From: DATGJX01 sp963830545
Lineage (GTDB): Bacteria > Vulcanimicrobiota > Vulcanimicrobiia > Vulcanimicrobiales > Vulcanimicrobiaceae
Direction of reading: 5' to 3'
DNA: 64,000 nt
Assembly (NCBI GenBank): GCA_963830545.1
Contig: CAWHMK010000001.1
Span: 1,550,001-1,614,000, forward strand
The position numbers and the translations under genes were made by a program. Below, in pieces: positions 8,718 through 17,757 of the stretch (within the stretch, counting starts at the first letter, position 1; each line of letters starts with the position of its first letter). Below the pieces are notes generated by a model, which was not told where the DNA came from, searched no databases, and saw only the letters and a program-made list of their open reading frames with translations.

Positions 8718-10116
8718 GCATCATGCCGAATTTTGGGGGCGGCGAGCGTATTCTCGTCATCGGATTGGGCCGAAGCGGCGTCGCGAGCACGCACGTGCTG
8801 CGCGGACGCGGTGCGGCGGTTTTCGCGGTCGACGAAAAGTCTCGTGAAGAACTCGCGGATGCAATCGCGCAAATCGAAACGGACGGCGCCCGCTTCATCG
8901 AACCGGCAGAGTTGCCGCAGCTTCTGCGAACGATTACTGCAGCAGTACTTTCGCCCGGTGTGCCGCTCAACGGCGCGCTCGCGCGCTGCGTACAGGATGC
9001 AAACCTTCCGGTGTTCAGCGAAATCGAAGTCGCGTACCGTCTTTGCAAGGCGCCGATCGTCGCCGTTACCGGAACCAAAGGCAAATCTACGACGACCTCC
9101 CTGATCGGACACTTGTTCCGTTCCTGCGGGAAGACGGTCCACGTGGGCGGCAACATCGGCAACCCGCTCATCCGCGAAGTGCTCGACGCGCGCGAGCAAG
9201 ACTGGGTCGTCGCGGAAGTCTCGTCGTTCCAGCTCGAATCGATTCGCTCGTTCCGGCCGCGCATATCCGTGATCCTGAACATCTCCGAGGATCATCTCGA
9301 CCGGTACTATTCGATGGACGAGTACGCAGAAGCGAAGTACCGGATATTCGCAAATCAAAGCGAACGCGACTATTTCGTCGGGAATCTCGACGACGAACGG
9401 CTCGCGCAATTACACTGGCATAGCGGCGAGCCGCGCGTGCACGCGCGCCAGCTGTGGTTTACGCTCGGAGAAAGGCACGAGCATGCCACGATGTATTTGC
9501 AGGGGGATTCCATCGTCTACATGCCCGTGCACGGCGATCCGCGTCCGCTCGAAATCATGAAGACCGGCGAGATTCCGCTGGCCGGGCGGCACAACGTGCA
9601 GAACGTCATGGCCGCGCTGCTCGCGGCGCTTGCCGCGGGACTCGAACCGCAAGCGCTCCGCGATGCGGTTACGGCGTTCGGCGGCATGGCGCATCGCCTG
9701 CAGCCCGTGACCGAAATCGGCGGCGTGCTGTTCGTCGACGACTCAAAAGCGACGAATCCCGGCTCCGTGATCGCGGCTCTGCAGGCGTACGAACGTCCCG
9801 TCGTGCTCATCGCCGGCGGTAAATCCAAGAACACCGATTTCACGGAGTCGGGCGAATCGTGGACCAGCGGGCGAAAGCGCTCGTCGTCATCGGCGAGGCG
9901 GCGGACGATCTTGCCGCGCACGTACACCGAGCGCCGGTCGAACGCGCTGATTCGATGAATGACGCCGTACGTCGCGCGCACACGCTCGCAAAGGCCGGCG
10001 ACGTGGTCTTGCTCTCGCCGGCGTGTGCATCGTTCGACATGTTCCGTTCGGCCGAAGATCGCGGCGAGAAGTTCGCCGCTGCGGTGCACGCCATCACGGA
10101 GCCGGCAGCGCTGTGA
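8714..10116 (+). CDS. murD: UDP-MurNAc-L-Ala:D-Glu ligase MurD, one-base frameshift near 9847
   Basis: MurD adds D-glutamate to UDP-MurNAc-L-alanine. The first frame (from 8714) shows ILVIGLGRSGVAS, the ATP loop GTKGKSTTT from residue 120, GGNIGNPL, EVSSFQLE, and KATNPGSVIAAL followed by LIAGGKSKNTDF. After about residue 378 that frame degenerates and stops at 9958. The missing C-terminus continues in another frame to 10116: RAKALVVIGEAADDLAA, then VVLLSPACASFDMF. One base appears to be lost in GAGTCGGGCG near 9845-9850; restoring it gives a normal MurD of about 467 residues. No slippery heptamer is visible there. murD is essential and the two halves are otherwise intact, so a sequencing or assembly error is more likely than a dead gene. 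Confidence 0.88.
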
Positions 10117-11276
10117 AGGCCGCACTGACCGCCAAGCGGCAATTTTCGAACGCACGCGCCGAAGCGCCGCTGCCGTTCGTTTCCGCTCCTCCGGATACGC
10201 TGCTGTTCGGAGCGGTTGCCAGTTTGGTTGCGCTGGGCCTCGTGATGATCTTCAGCGCCTCCAGCGCACAAGCGTACGCGGACCATCACGACACGGCGTA
10301 CTACCTCAAGCATCAACTCGTGTACTTGGCCGCGGGCGTCGGGCTTTCGTACCTCGCGTACCGCATCGACTACCGGAAACTCAAAGCCGTCGCGCCGTAC
10401 GTGCTGCTGCTGTGCATCTTTGCATTGATAGCAGTGCTGGTGCCCCACGTCGGCGTCGCGGTAAACGGCGCGCGCCGCTGGATCGGGGCGGGAATGATTT
10501 CGCTCCAACCATCCGAGTTCGCGAAGCTGGGACTCGTGCTCTATCTTGCAGCGGCGCTATCGACTCGCGGTGAGCGGATTACCTCGCTCAAAGGCCTCTT
10601 TCCGCTCTGTGCTCTCGTGCTGATCGTTGCGATGGCGATTTTGCTCGAACCCGATATGGGAACGGCCAGCCTCATCGTGTTCACCGCCTTCGCGATGTTC
10701 TTCGCGGCGGGCGCGCGCATCGAACATCTTGCGATGGTTCTTTTCGTTACCGTCCCGCCGGTGATTCTCACGATTCTCACCAGCCCGTACAAACGCGCGC
10801 GCATTTTCGCGTTTATCAATCCCTGGCGCGACCCGCAGAATACCGGCTTTCACATCGTGCAGTCGCTGCTCGCGCTCGGCAGCGGCGGATTCATGGGCGT
10901 TGGCCTTGGGGAGTCGCGCGCAAAGTTTTTCTATCTGCCGGAGCAGTACACGGATTTCATCTTCTCGGTACTGGGCGAGGAGCTTGGACTGGTCGGAACG
11001 GTCGGCGTGATCGTGCTGTTCGTCGTTTTCATCTACCGCGGCATTCGCATTGCGATCGCCGCACCCGATCGGTTCGGGTTTTTCCTGGCTGCCGGCTGTA
11101 CGGCGATGGTGGCGATTCAAGCCTTCGTCAACATCGGCGTGGTAACGTCATCGTGGCCCGTGACCGGCGTGCCGCTCCCGTTCATTTCGTTCGGCGGGAG
11201 TTCGCTCATCGTTTCGCTCGTGGCCGTCGCCCTGATCATGAACGTCGGACGGTACCGGCGCGTCAATTTGCCGTAA
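10113..11276 (+). CDS. ftsW: Peptidoglycan polymerase FtsW (SEDS family)
   Basis: A 387-residue SEDS glycosyltransferase with about ten membrane segments. Signatures are MIFSASSAQAY, GARRWIG near FQPSEFAKL-type text (here LQPSEFAKLG), LLEPDMGTASLI, LPEQYTDFIFSVLGEELG and the C-terminal GVPLPFISFGGSSLI. It polymerises lipid II at the septum with the class B PBP encoded upstream. The GTG start overlaps the murD stop (GTGA), and translation from it gives VKAALTAKRQF. A longer upstream ATG is possible but lies inside murD. Confidence 0.94.
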   Translation: MKAALTAKRQFSNARAEAPLPFVSAPPDTLLFGAVASLVALGLVMIFSASSAQAYADHHDTAYYLKHQLVYLAAGVGLSYLAYRIDYRKLKAVAPYVLLLCIFALIAVLVPHVGVAVNGARRWIGAGMISLQPSEFAKLGLVLYLAAALSTRGERITSLKGLFPLCALVLIVAMAILLEPDMGTASLIVFTAFAMFFAAGARIEHLAMVLFVTVPPVILTILTSPYKRARIFAFINPWRDPQNTGFHIVQSLLALGSGGFMGVGLGESRAKFFYLPEQYTDFIFSVLGEELGLVGTVGVIVLFVVFIYRGIRIAIAAPDRFGFFLAAGCTAMVAIQAFVNIGVVTSSWPVTGVPLPFISFGGSSLIVSLVAVALIMNVGRYRRVNLP

Positions 11277-11277
11277 G

Positions 11278-12315
11278 ATGCCGCTCGCGCAGTCCGTTTC
11301 GGACGATCTCGCGCACCTGAGCGAAACGTGCGCGCGCATGGGTTCGCCGTTCTTCGCAGCGTTGCTGGGCTTCGCAGCGGCGGCATACGTCGATGACGGC
11401 GTTTTCCGCGCGCTCGTCGACCGGCACGCGCATCGTTCGCGTGTCGGCCTGCGCCTCGGAGGCGCGGCGCATTATCGCGCTCTGTCCGCAGAGGCGGCGG
11501 AAATCGCAGCGCATTACCCGTCCACAGGCGGCGACGGCGACGCCCGCGCCGCGTGGCACGCAATAGCTCGCGACATTCACCGGCACGCGGACCGGTACGA
11601 CGAACTCTTTGCGCGAGAAGTTCAAACGAACGAAGTGGCTCGCGCGATGCCGGTACTCGCCGCGATGCTGGCGCTGGCTGATGCCGTGCGGATGCCGCTG
11701 CGGATTTTCGAAGTCGGCTCGAGTGCGGGGCTGCTGCTGAATTTCGATCGCTACCGCTACGGCGGCGAAGGCTGGAATTGGGGAAATCCGGAGTCGCCGG
11801 TGCGTTTGCGCAATCACATAATCGCCGGCGCGCCGTCGCACCTGGATGCTTCGCTTTCCGTCATCGAGCGGCGCGGCTGCGATCTGCATCCGCTGAACGC
11901 GGCAAATGCCCAAGACGCGGATACGCTGCTAAGCTTCGTGTGGCCCGATCAAACCGAGCGCTTCGAGCGCTTGCGCGCCGCGATCGCCTTGGCTCGTACG
12001 CATCCGCTGCGCATCGCGCAGGCCGGCGGCACGCAATGGGCTAGGGCCAATGCGCAGCCGCATGCGGGCGCCGCGAGCGTTCTGCTGCACACGGTTATCG
12101 TCGAGCACCTATCCGCGAAGGAGCGCGAATCGTTGCTGAACGTACCGCAAGAGCTCGGTTCGCGCGCAACCGGCGATGCGCCCTTTGGCTGGGTTCGTAT
12201 GGAGATTGCGGACAAGGGGTATGAGACGCGGCTCACGCGGTGGCCGGGAAAAGTCGAAACGCTCATTGCCACCTCGGATGGTCATGCGCAGAACCTTGCG
12301 TGGCACCGCGCGTGA
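11278..12315 (+). CDS. DUF2332 family protein
   Basis: A 345-residue protein of the DUF2332 family, function unknown. The central segment FEVGSSAGLLLNFDRYRY resembles the glycine-rich SAM loop of class I methyltransferases, followed by WNWGNPESPV. Other family-like stretches are RRGCDLHPLNA, SFVWPDQTERFERL and VLLHTVIVEHL. It starts one base after the ftsW stop and its own stop overlaps murG by GTGA, so it is fully integrated in the dcw operon. DUF2332 genes are usually found elsewhere; a methyltransferase-like role on an envelope or cytosolic target is inference only. Confidence 0.8.
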   Translation: MPLAQSVSDDLAHLSETCARMGSPFFAALLGFAAAAYVDDGVFRALVDRHAHRSRVGLRLGGAAHYRALSAEAAEIAAHYPSTGGDGDARAAWHAIARDIHRHADRYDELFAREVQTNEVARAMPVLAAMLALADAVRMPLRIFEVGSSAGLLLNFDRYRYGGEGWNWGNPESPVRLRNHIIAGAPSHLDASLSVIERRGCDLHPLNAANAQDADTLLSFVWPDQTERFERLRAAIALARTHPLRIAQAGGTQWARANAQPHAGAASVLLHTVIVEHLSAKERESLLNVPQELGSRATGDAPFGWVRMEIADKGYETRLTRWPGKVETLIATSDGHAQNLAWHRA

Positions 12316-13430
12316 ATATTGTTTTTACCGGCGGTGGAACGGGCGGACATCTCTATCCGGCGATTGCGCTCGCGGATGCGCTGCGGGGTCGCGCGAACGT
12401 CCGGTTCATCGGAACGGCGGACAGGCTCGAGTCGAAAATCGTTCCGGATTCGGGGTATGAGTTGGTGACGATTGCGAGCCGTCCGCTGCAACGCAGCGTC
12501 TCGCTCGCGACGCTGCGTACCGCGGGGACGAACGTTGTAGGAACCGCGCAGGCAATGCGCGCGCTAACGGCTTTCGCTCCGGACCTCGTCGTCGCGACGG
12601 GTGGGTACGTATGTTTTCCCGTAATCGTTGCCGCAAAGATTTTGCGATCGATCGGACGTTTGCGCGCAAGGCTCGCGCTTCTCGAACCGAACGCGCAGCC
12701 CGGCCTGACGAACCGGATGCTCGCGCCGATCGTCGACGAAGTGTGGGGTGCGTTCGCGCAAAGCGATCCTGGTTGCGCGGGAAAGTACGTGCACACTGGT
12801 ATCCCCGTGCGCGATTCGCTGTTTCATCCGAACAACCGCATCGAAGCCGCGCGCCGCTTGGGGCTCGATCCCGGCCGCAAGACGATCCTTGCGATCGGCG
12901 GCAGCCAAGGCGCGCGGTCGATCAATGAAACGATCGCGGCTCTGGTCACCCGCCGCGCATTGCCGGCGGATTGGCAGATTTTGCATGCGAGCGGCGAGCG
13001 CGATTACGAGTACATGCAAGCCGAAGAACGCGCGCCGTTCGGAGAGAACCGCGTCGTGCTCGTCCCCTACGTGCGCGACATGGCGGATGCATATGCGCTG
13101 GCAGACCTGGTGGTTGCTCGCGCGGGCGCGTCCACGCTGGGCGAATTGTCGGCGCTGGGCTTGCCGAGCGTGATGGTGCCGTATCCGTTCGCGTCGGAGG
13201 ATCACCAAACGATGAACGCACGCGTGTTCGAAACCGCCGGGGCGGCAGTCGTCATCGCGGATAAGGACCTGAATGCGGATTCCTTGTGGTGGACGCTGCG
13301 CGAGGTCATCGAGCCGTCGCGCCTGAGCGCAATGCGTCAGGCGGCTCGCTCGCTTGCGGCGCGGGATCCCCTTGCGACCATACTCGCACGGATTGACGTG
13401 CTCGTTTCTCGAAAGATTGCGGCAGCATGA
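12312..13430 (+). CDS. murG: UDP-GlcNAc:lipid I GlcNAc transferase MurG
   Basis: A 372-residue GT28 glycosyltransferase on the inner face of the membrane, converting lipid I to lipid II. The N-terminal GGGTGGHLYPAIALA loop, GGYVCFPV, LLEPNAQPGLTNRML, then GGSQGARSIN and the C-terminal donor site VARAGASTLGEL plus PFASEDHQTMNA are all present. The start is GTG in GTGAATATTG, overlapping the DUF2332 stop; it places VNIVFTGGGTGG right at the N-terminus, as in the family. The stop overlaps murC by ATGA. Confidence 0.95.
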   Translation: MNIVFTGGGTGGHLYPAIALADALRGRANVRFIGTADRLESKIVPDSGYELVTIASRPLQRSVSLATLRTAGTNVVGTAQAMRALTAFAPDLVVATGGYVCFPVIVAAKILRSIGRLRARLALLEPNAQPGLTNRMLAPIVDEVWGAFAQSDPGCAGKYVHTGIPVRDSLFHPNNRIEAARRLGLDPGRKTILAIGGSQGARSINETIAALVTRRALPADWQILHASGERDYEYMQAEERAPFGENRVVLVPYVRDMADAYALADLVVARAGASTLGELSALGLPSVMVPYPFASEDHQTMNARVFETAGAAVVIADKDLNADSLWWTLREVIEPSRLSAMRQAARSLAARDPLATILARIDVLVSRKIAAA

Positions 13431-14803
13431 CATCGGCGGGAACGCTGCACTTCGTCGGAATCGGCGGCATCGGCATGAGCGCGATCGCGCGTATTTTGAT
13501 CGCGCGCGGCGAATCCGTCACCGGATCGGACGTTGCCGACTCCCCGCTCGTCGCGGAGTTGCGCGCACTCGGCGCGGCGATCACGATCGGACACGACACC
13601 AAAAACGTCAACGGCGCGAAGACCGTCGTCGTCAGCTCGGCGATCGACTCCGAGAATCCCGAGTACCTGCACGCTTGCGAACGCGGCATTCCCGTCCTGC
13701 GCCGCGGAGAGATGCTCCGCCGCATCATGGACGGCCGCAAAGGCATCGCGATTTGCGGCACGCACGGGAAAACGACGACGACGGCAATGACCGCCGGCAT
13801 CCTGCGCGGCGCCGACGTCGACGCGAGTTTGGTGCTCGGCGGTATCGACGTCAACACCGGAACCAACGCGCACGACGGTTCGGCGCCGTGGTTTCTCACC
13901 GAAGCGGATGAATCCGACGGTTCTTTCTCTCTTCTCGAACCGGCGATCGCGGCCGTAACGAACATCGAGAACGATCATCTCTCGTCCGACGCGGAGCTCC
14001 CGAAACTCATTGCGTCCTTCGAGGAGTTTCTCGCGCGCCTTCCCGAGGACGGCGTTGCCGTAGTCGGCGTCGACAATCCGCAGAGCCGGTCGATCGCCGC
14101 AAGCGCGCGGCGCGCGCGCACCGTGACATTCGGCATCGCCGAAGACGCCGACGTGCACGCGGCGAATATCCGTTTCGCCGATTTGGGTTCGAGTTTCGAC
14201 GTCATCGCCGGGGGCCTGCCTTTGGGAAGCGTGCAATTGCACGTTCCGGGCGCCATCAATATCGAAAATGCGCTTGCGGCAATTGCCGTGGGACGCGCAG
14301 CGGGCGTCCCGTTCGCGAACATCGTGCAGTCACTAAGCGAATTCCGAGGCGTGAAACGCCGCTTCGAAATTTTGGCGAAGACGGCTCGCATGGTGGTGGT
14401 CGACGACTACGCGCATCATCCGACCGCCGTGCGCGCGACCATTGCCGCGGCGCGTCAATATCATCGCGGCCCGGTCATCGTCGCGTTTCAGCCGCACCGC
14501 TACACCCGTACCGCATATTTGGGTGCGGCGTTTGCCGATGCGCTGCGCGGCGCCGATGCGGTCTATCTGGCGCCGGTGTACGCGGCCAGTGAGCCGCCGA
14601 TCGAGGGCGTGAGCGAACGCACCATCGGCGAACCGCTCACTGCGGCGGGCACGCCGGTGCACTACGTGAAGTACGTCCACGGATTGCGAACCGTGCTGCA
14701 GGGAGAAGCGCCGCCGAACGCGCTGGTGTTGATGCTCGGTGCCGGCAACATCACCAAAGTGGCGAAAGACCTGGCCGGCGACGTTCTGCAGCCCCCGTCA
14801 TGA
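13427..14803 (+). CDS. murC: UDP-MurNAc:L-Ala ligase MurC
   Basis: A 458-residue Mur ligase adding the first amino acid, L-alanine, to UDP-MurNAc. It has the dinucleotide-like N-terminus HFVGIGGIGMSAIARIL, the ATP loop GTHGKTTTT beginning at residue 111, EADESDGSF, NIENDHL and the C-terminal DDYAHHPTAV and FQPHRYTRT. These are textbook MurC motifs. It is coupled to murG and murB by 4-base overlaps on both sides. Confidence 0.96.
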   Translation: MTSAGTLHFVGIGGIGMSAIARILIARGESVTGSDVADSPLVAELRALGAAITIGHDTKNVNGAKTVVVSSAIDSENPEYLHACERGIPVLRRGEMLRRIMDGRKGIAICGTHGKTTTTAMTAGILRGADVDASLVLGGIDVNTGTNAHDGSAPWFLTEADESDGSFSLLEPAIAAVTNIENDHLSSDAELPKLIASFEEFLARLPEDGVAVVGVDNPQSRSIAASARRARTVTFGIAEDADVHAANIRFADLGSSFDVIAGGLPLGSVQLHVPGAINIENALAAIAVGRAAGVPFANIVQSLSEFRGVKRRFEILAKTARMVVVDDYAHHPTAVRATIAAARQYHRGPVIVAFQPHRYTRTAYLGAAFADALRGADAVYLAPVYAASEPPIEGVSERTIGEPLTAAGTPVHYVKYVHGLRTVLQGEAPPNALVLMLGAGNITKVAKDLAGDVLQPPS

Positions 14804-15753
14804 GCGTAGCGGAACGCGCGCTCGTCAGCGTTCTGAGCGAAGAGGATCGCGCGCATTTGCGCGCCGTTTGCGGTGACCGCGTGCTCTTCGACGAGCAGAT
14901 CGCATCGTACACTTCGTGGAAGATCGGCGGCCCCGCGGACGCGTGGATCGTGGTCGAAAACGAAGATCAACTCGGCGCCGTCATGCAGTTTTGCGGCAAA
15001 CGCAAAGTGCCGTGGTTCGTACTCGGCAGCGGAAGCAATCTTCTCGTCGGAGACGGCGGCATTCGCGGATTGGTGCTCAGATTGTCCGGCGAATTCGCGA
15101 ATATCGTCGTGACGCATGACGATCGCACCGTCGTCGTGCATGCGGGGGCTTCGGCAGGAATGGCGCTGCTCACCGCAAAGGCCGCGTCCGCCGGCGCGGT
15201 CGGTATCGCGTCGCTCGCCGGGATCCCCGGCAGCGTCGGCGGATCGCTGCGAATGAATGCCGGAACCGATCGCGAGATGGGTGATTTCGTACGCGAAGTA
15301 TGGGTGCAGTCGCCGGCAAAGCCCCGGCCGCACGCGGTGACGGTTCAGTATTACTACCGGCACACGTCGCTCGCGCGCGACGCCATCGTTTCGCGCGTCA
15401 CGCTGCAGTTCGAACTCGGGGATCCGCATGCGATACGCGAGGAGATGCAGCGCCGGCTCGTGCGCCGCAAGAATACCCAACCCATCGCCCTGCCCAACGC
15501 GGGCTCGTGCTTCCGCAATCCCGAGGGCGACAAAGCCGCCCGGCTCATCGAGGCCGCCGGTTGTAAGGGATGGCGGGAGGGCGGCGCGGAAGTGTCACCG
15601 CTGCATGCCAACTTCATCAATAACCTTGGCGGCGCTAGAGCCAAGGACGTTGCAGCGTTGCTCGCGCGCGTACGGCGCGCGGTGCACGAGCAATTCGGCG
15701 TCGAACTGCAACTCGAAGTGCATCTCGTCGGCGTGTTCATAGATGAGAAGTAA
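14800..15753 (+). CDS. murB: UDP-N-acetylenolpyruvylglucosamine reductase MurB
   Basis: A 317-residue FAD enzyme that reduces UDP-GlcNAc-enolpyruvate to UDP-MurNAc with NADPH. The FAD-binding domain has SYTSWKIGGPADAW, FVLGSGSNLLVGDGGIRG and GIPGSVGGSLRMNAG. The C-terminal part has PNAGSCFRNP (catalytic-loop serine) and AGCKGWREGGAEVSPLHANF. Its length is close to the type II MurB forms. The start overlaps the murC stop (ATGA), and the end overlaps ddl by 11 bases. Confidence 0.95.
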   Translation: MSVAERALVSVLSEEDRAHLRAVCGDRVLFDEQIASYTSWKIGGPADAWIVVENEDQLGAVMQFCGKRKVPWFVLGSGSNLLVGDGGIRGLVLRLSGEFANIVVTHDDRTVVVHAGASAGMALLTAKAASAGAVGIASLAGIPGSVGGSLRMNAGTDREMGDFVREVWVQSPAKPRPHAVTVQYYYRHTSLARDAIVSRVTLQFELGDPHAIREEMQRRLVRRKNTQPIALPNAGSCFRNPEGDKAARLIEAAGCKGWREGGAEVSPLHANFINNLGGARAKDVAALLARVRRAVHEQFGVELQLEVHLVGVFIDEK

Positions 15754-16694
15754 TTCGAAGAAAGCAAAAGTTGCGGTCGTTATGGGCGGCACGAGCGCCG
15801 AGCGCGAGATCTCCATTCAAACGGGCGGCGGGGTGATGCGCGCGCTGCAGGAGCTTGGGCTACGACGCGCAATCGCTCGACTACGACCGCCGTTTCATCG
15901 ACGCGATTCGCGAGCTGAATCCGGATCTCGTGTTCAACGCGCTGCACGGACCGGGCGGCGAGGACGGACAGATTCAAGGCTTGCTGGATTATCTCGGCAT
16001 CGTCTACACCGGAAGCACGCTCGAAGCGTGCGCGCTCGCGATGGACAAACACCTCACGAAGAAACTTTGCGCCGCCGAAGGCCTTCCGACTGCTGCGTGG
16101 GACCTGTTCGATCTCTCGGGCGGAACGTTGCCGCTTCTGCCGGGTTCGCTCGATCTTCCGCTGGTCGTAAAGCCTCGTTTCGAGGGAAGCGCGATCGGCG
16201 TAAACATCGTGCGCACGCACGAGCAGTGGACGCAAACGATGATCGACGCCGCACAGCGGTACGCCGAAATACTCGCCGAAGAATTCATTCCCGGACGTGA
16301 ATTCACGTGCGCCGTTCTGGGCGAGGAAGCGCTTCCGGTCGTCGAAATCGTGCCGAACCGCGACGAGTTTTACACGTACGACGCCAAATACGGCGCCGGC
16401 GGCAGCACGCACCTCGTTCCCGCGCGCATCGACGAAGATCTCGCCGCGCGCGTGCAGATGCTCGCATTGTCCGTGCATCGTCTCGTCGGCTTGCGCGACT
16501 ATTCGCGCACCGATTTCATCGTCAGCAAGGAAGGCCGACCCTACATCCTGGAGATCAACACGCTTCCGGGGCTGACGCCCACCAGCATCTTCCCCGACGC
16601 ATGCGCCGCAGCGGGGCTGTCGTACGAGGCTCTCGTCGACCGGCTCGTCGGTTACGCGCTGGCCAGAACCGGCGAGCGGGTCCTGGCTCGCTGA
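15743..16694 (+). CDS. ddl: D-alanine-D-alanine ligase Ddl, one-base frameshift near 15858
   Basis: Ddl joins two D-alanines with ATP, supplying MurF. The N-terminus (from ATG 15743) reads VAVVMGGTSAEREISIQTG in one frame. The rest, GYDAQSLDYDRRFIDAIREL, HGPGGEDGQIQGLL, VVKPRFEGSAIGV, EEFIPGREFTCAVL and INTLPGLTPTS, is in the next frame and runs to 16694. The switch lies in the run GGG at 15857-15859: deleting one G gives the continuous text ELGYDAQ. A homopolymer error is the simplest explanation. It would encode about 316 residues, the normal size. It is the last gene of the dcw cluster; ftsQ, ftsA and ftsZ are absent after it. Confidence 0.88.
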
Positions 16695-16754
16695 ACGTCA
16701 CGCCGCGGGCCGTGCAACGTTGTGTTCACGAATGACGTTCTAAAAGGACAAGTC

Positions 16755-17684
16755 ATGAAAGCGCCGTCACTTTTTGCTCGTGCTGGATTCGCGTTACTCG
16801 CGTGCGCCGGTTTGGTGCTCGCGCTCTTCAGCATGCCGCGTCCCGTACCGGCTGCCGATCCGCAGCCGACGTTGCCTCCATATCAAACGCTTACGCCGGT
16901 GCGCGTTCTCGGCATCATCCGGCGCGTGTACCGCGAGCACCGTCCGCCGCCGACGTTCGAAACGTACACGCTCGTGCGTAAGCAGAATACGAACTACGGC
17001 CAGCCCGACTACGCGAACTCGTACACGAAACACTATTGGGTCCGCAACCTCGACCGCGCCGCGCTCGTGCGCTACGTGTATCGCGACGATTACGACGGCG
17101 ACATGACGTTCGATCGTCCCGCACTCAATCAAGATCGCGATCCGGGGCCGCCCACCGCAGACTTGTTCGAACCCGCGCACCCGCAGCCGATCAGTTTCGT
17201 CCCGACGCCGGAGCCGACCACTGCTCCGCTCAAGACGATTGGTTCGGTCATCGCGATCGGCGAATCGGACTACACCGTGCCGAAGATGACGGTCGAGGGC
17301 GAGGAACTGCACCTGGTGCTCGAACCGCGCCGCGATCCCGAACGCAACGTGCTGCGTGAGATCTGGGTGGACAAACATACGTATACTCTGCGGCGCATCA
17401 TCGCGCACGACCGCCTGTTCGCCGAAGGCGACGGCATCTATCCGGTCAAGTTCACGTATACACTGGGGTATTTGGACGGTTACGTCGTCATCACGCATCT
17501 CGACGGGGTCGTGCTGCCGATCGTCGACAAGAGCCGGGCCGGAAGCATTACGGAGCGGGCCTACGACGGCGACGGAGCAACCGTGACGTACGATTTCAAC
17601 GACATTACGTTCCCGCAATCACTGCCCGATTGGTATTTCAATCCGCGCGATTACGGCTCGCATTTGGCCGAAGCACCCCTGTAG
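16755..17684 (+). CDS. Secreted protein of unknown function
   Basis: A 309-residue protein with a clear signal peptide (FALLACAGLVLALFSMP then PVPAAD). The ATG at 16755 is preceded by AAAAGGA at about 7 bases; an upstream ATG at 16722 is less likely. The mature part has no catalytic motif I recognise. It contains a Pro-rich linker (PTPEPTTAP) and a long beta-rich region (EIWVDKHTYTLRRI, VKFTYTLGYLDGYVVITHL), reminiscent of outer-membrane lipoprotein-sorting-like beta folds but not assignable. It sits where ftsQ would be expected, 60 bases after ddl, but lacks the FtsQ POTRA pattern. Confidence 0.75.
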   Translation: MKAPSLFARAGFALLACAGLVLALFSMPRPVPAADPQPTLPPYQTLTPVRVLGIIRRVYREHRPPPTFETYTLVRKQNTNYGQPDYANSYTKHYWVRNLDRAALVRYVYRDDYDGDMTFDRPALNQDRDPGPPTADLFEPAHPQPISFVPTPEPTTAPLKTIGSVIAIGESDYTVPKMTVEGEELHLVLEPRRDPERNVLREIWVDKHTYTLRRIIAHDRLFAEGDGIYPVKFTYTLGYLDGYVVITHLDGVVLPIVDKSRAGSITERAYDGDGATVTYDFNDITFPQSLPDWYFNPRDYGSHLAEAPL

Positions 17685-17757
17685 GCCCCGTTCGCGCCGT
17701 TGCCGGCAAAGGGTTCCTGCACGGAGCGGGTAAGACTTCGGGCCGGAGGAACCTACA

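Noticed and set aside
16695..16754. A terminator after ddl
   Set aside because: Short inverted segments (TGAAC/GTTCA, CACG/CGTG) exist, but there is no T run and the stems are weak.
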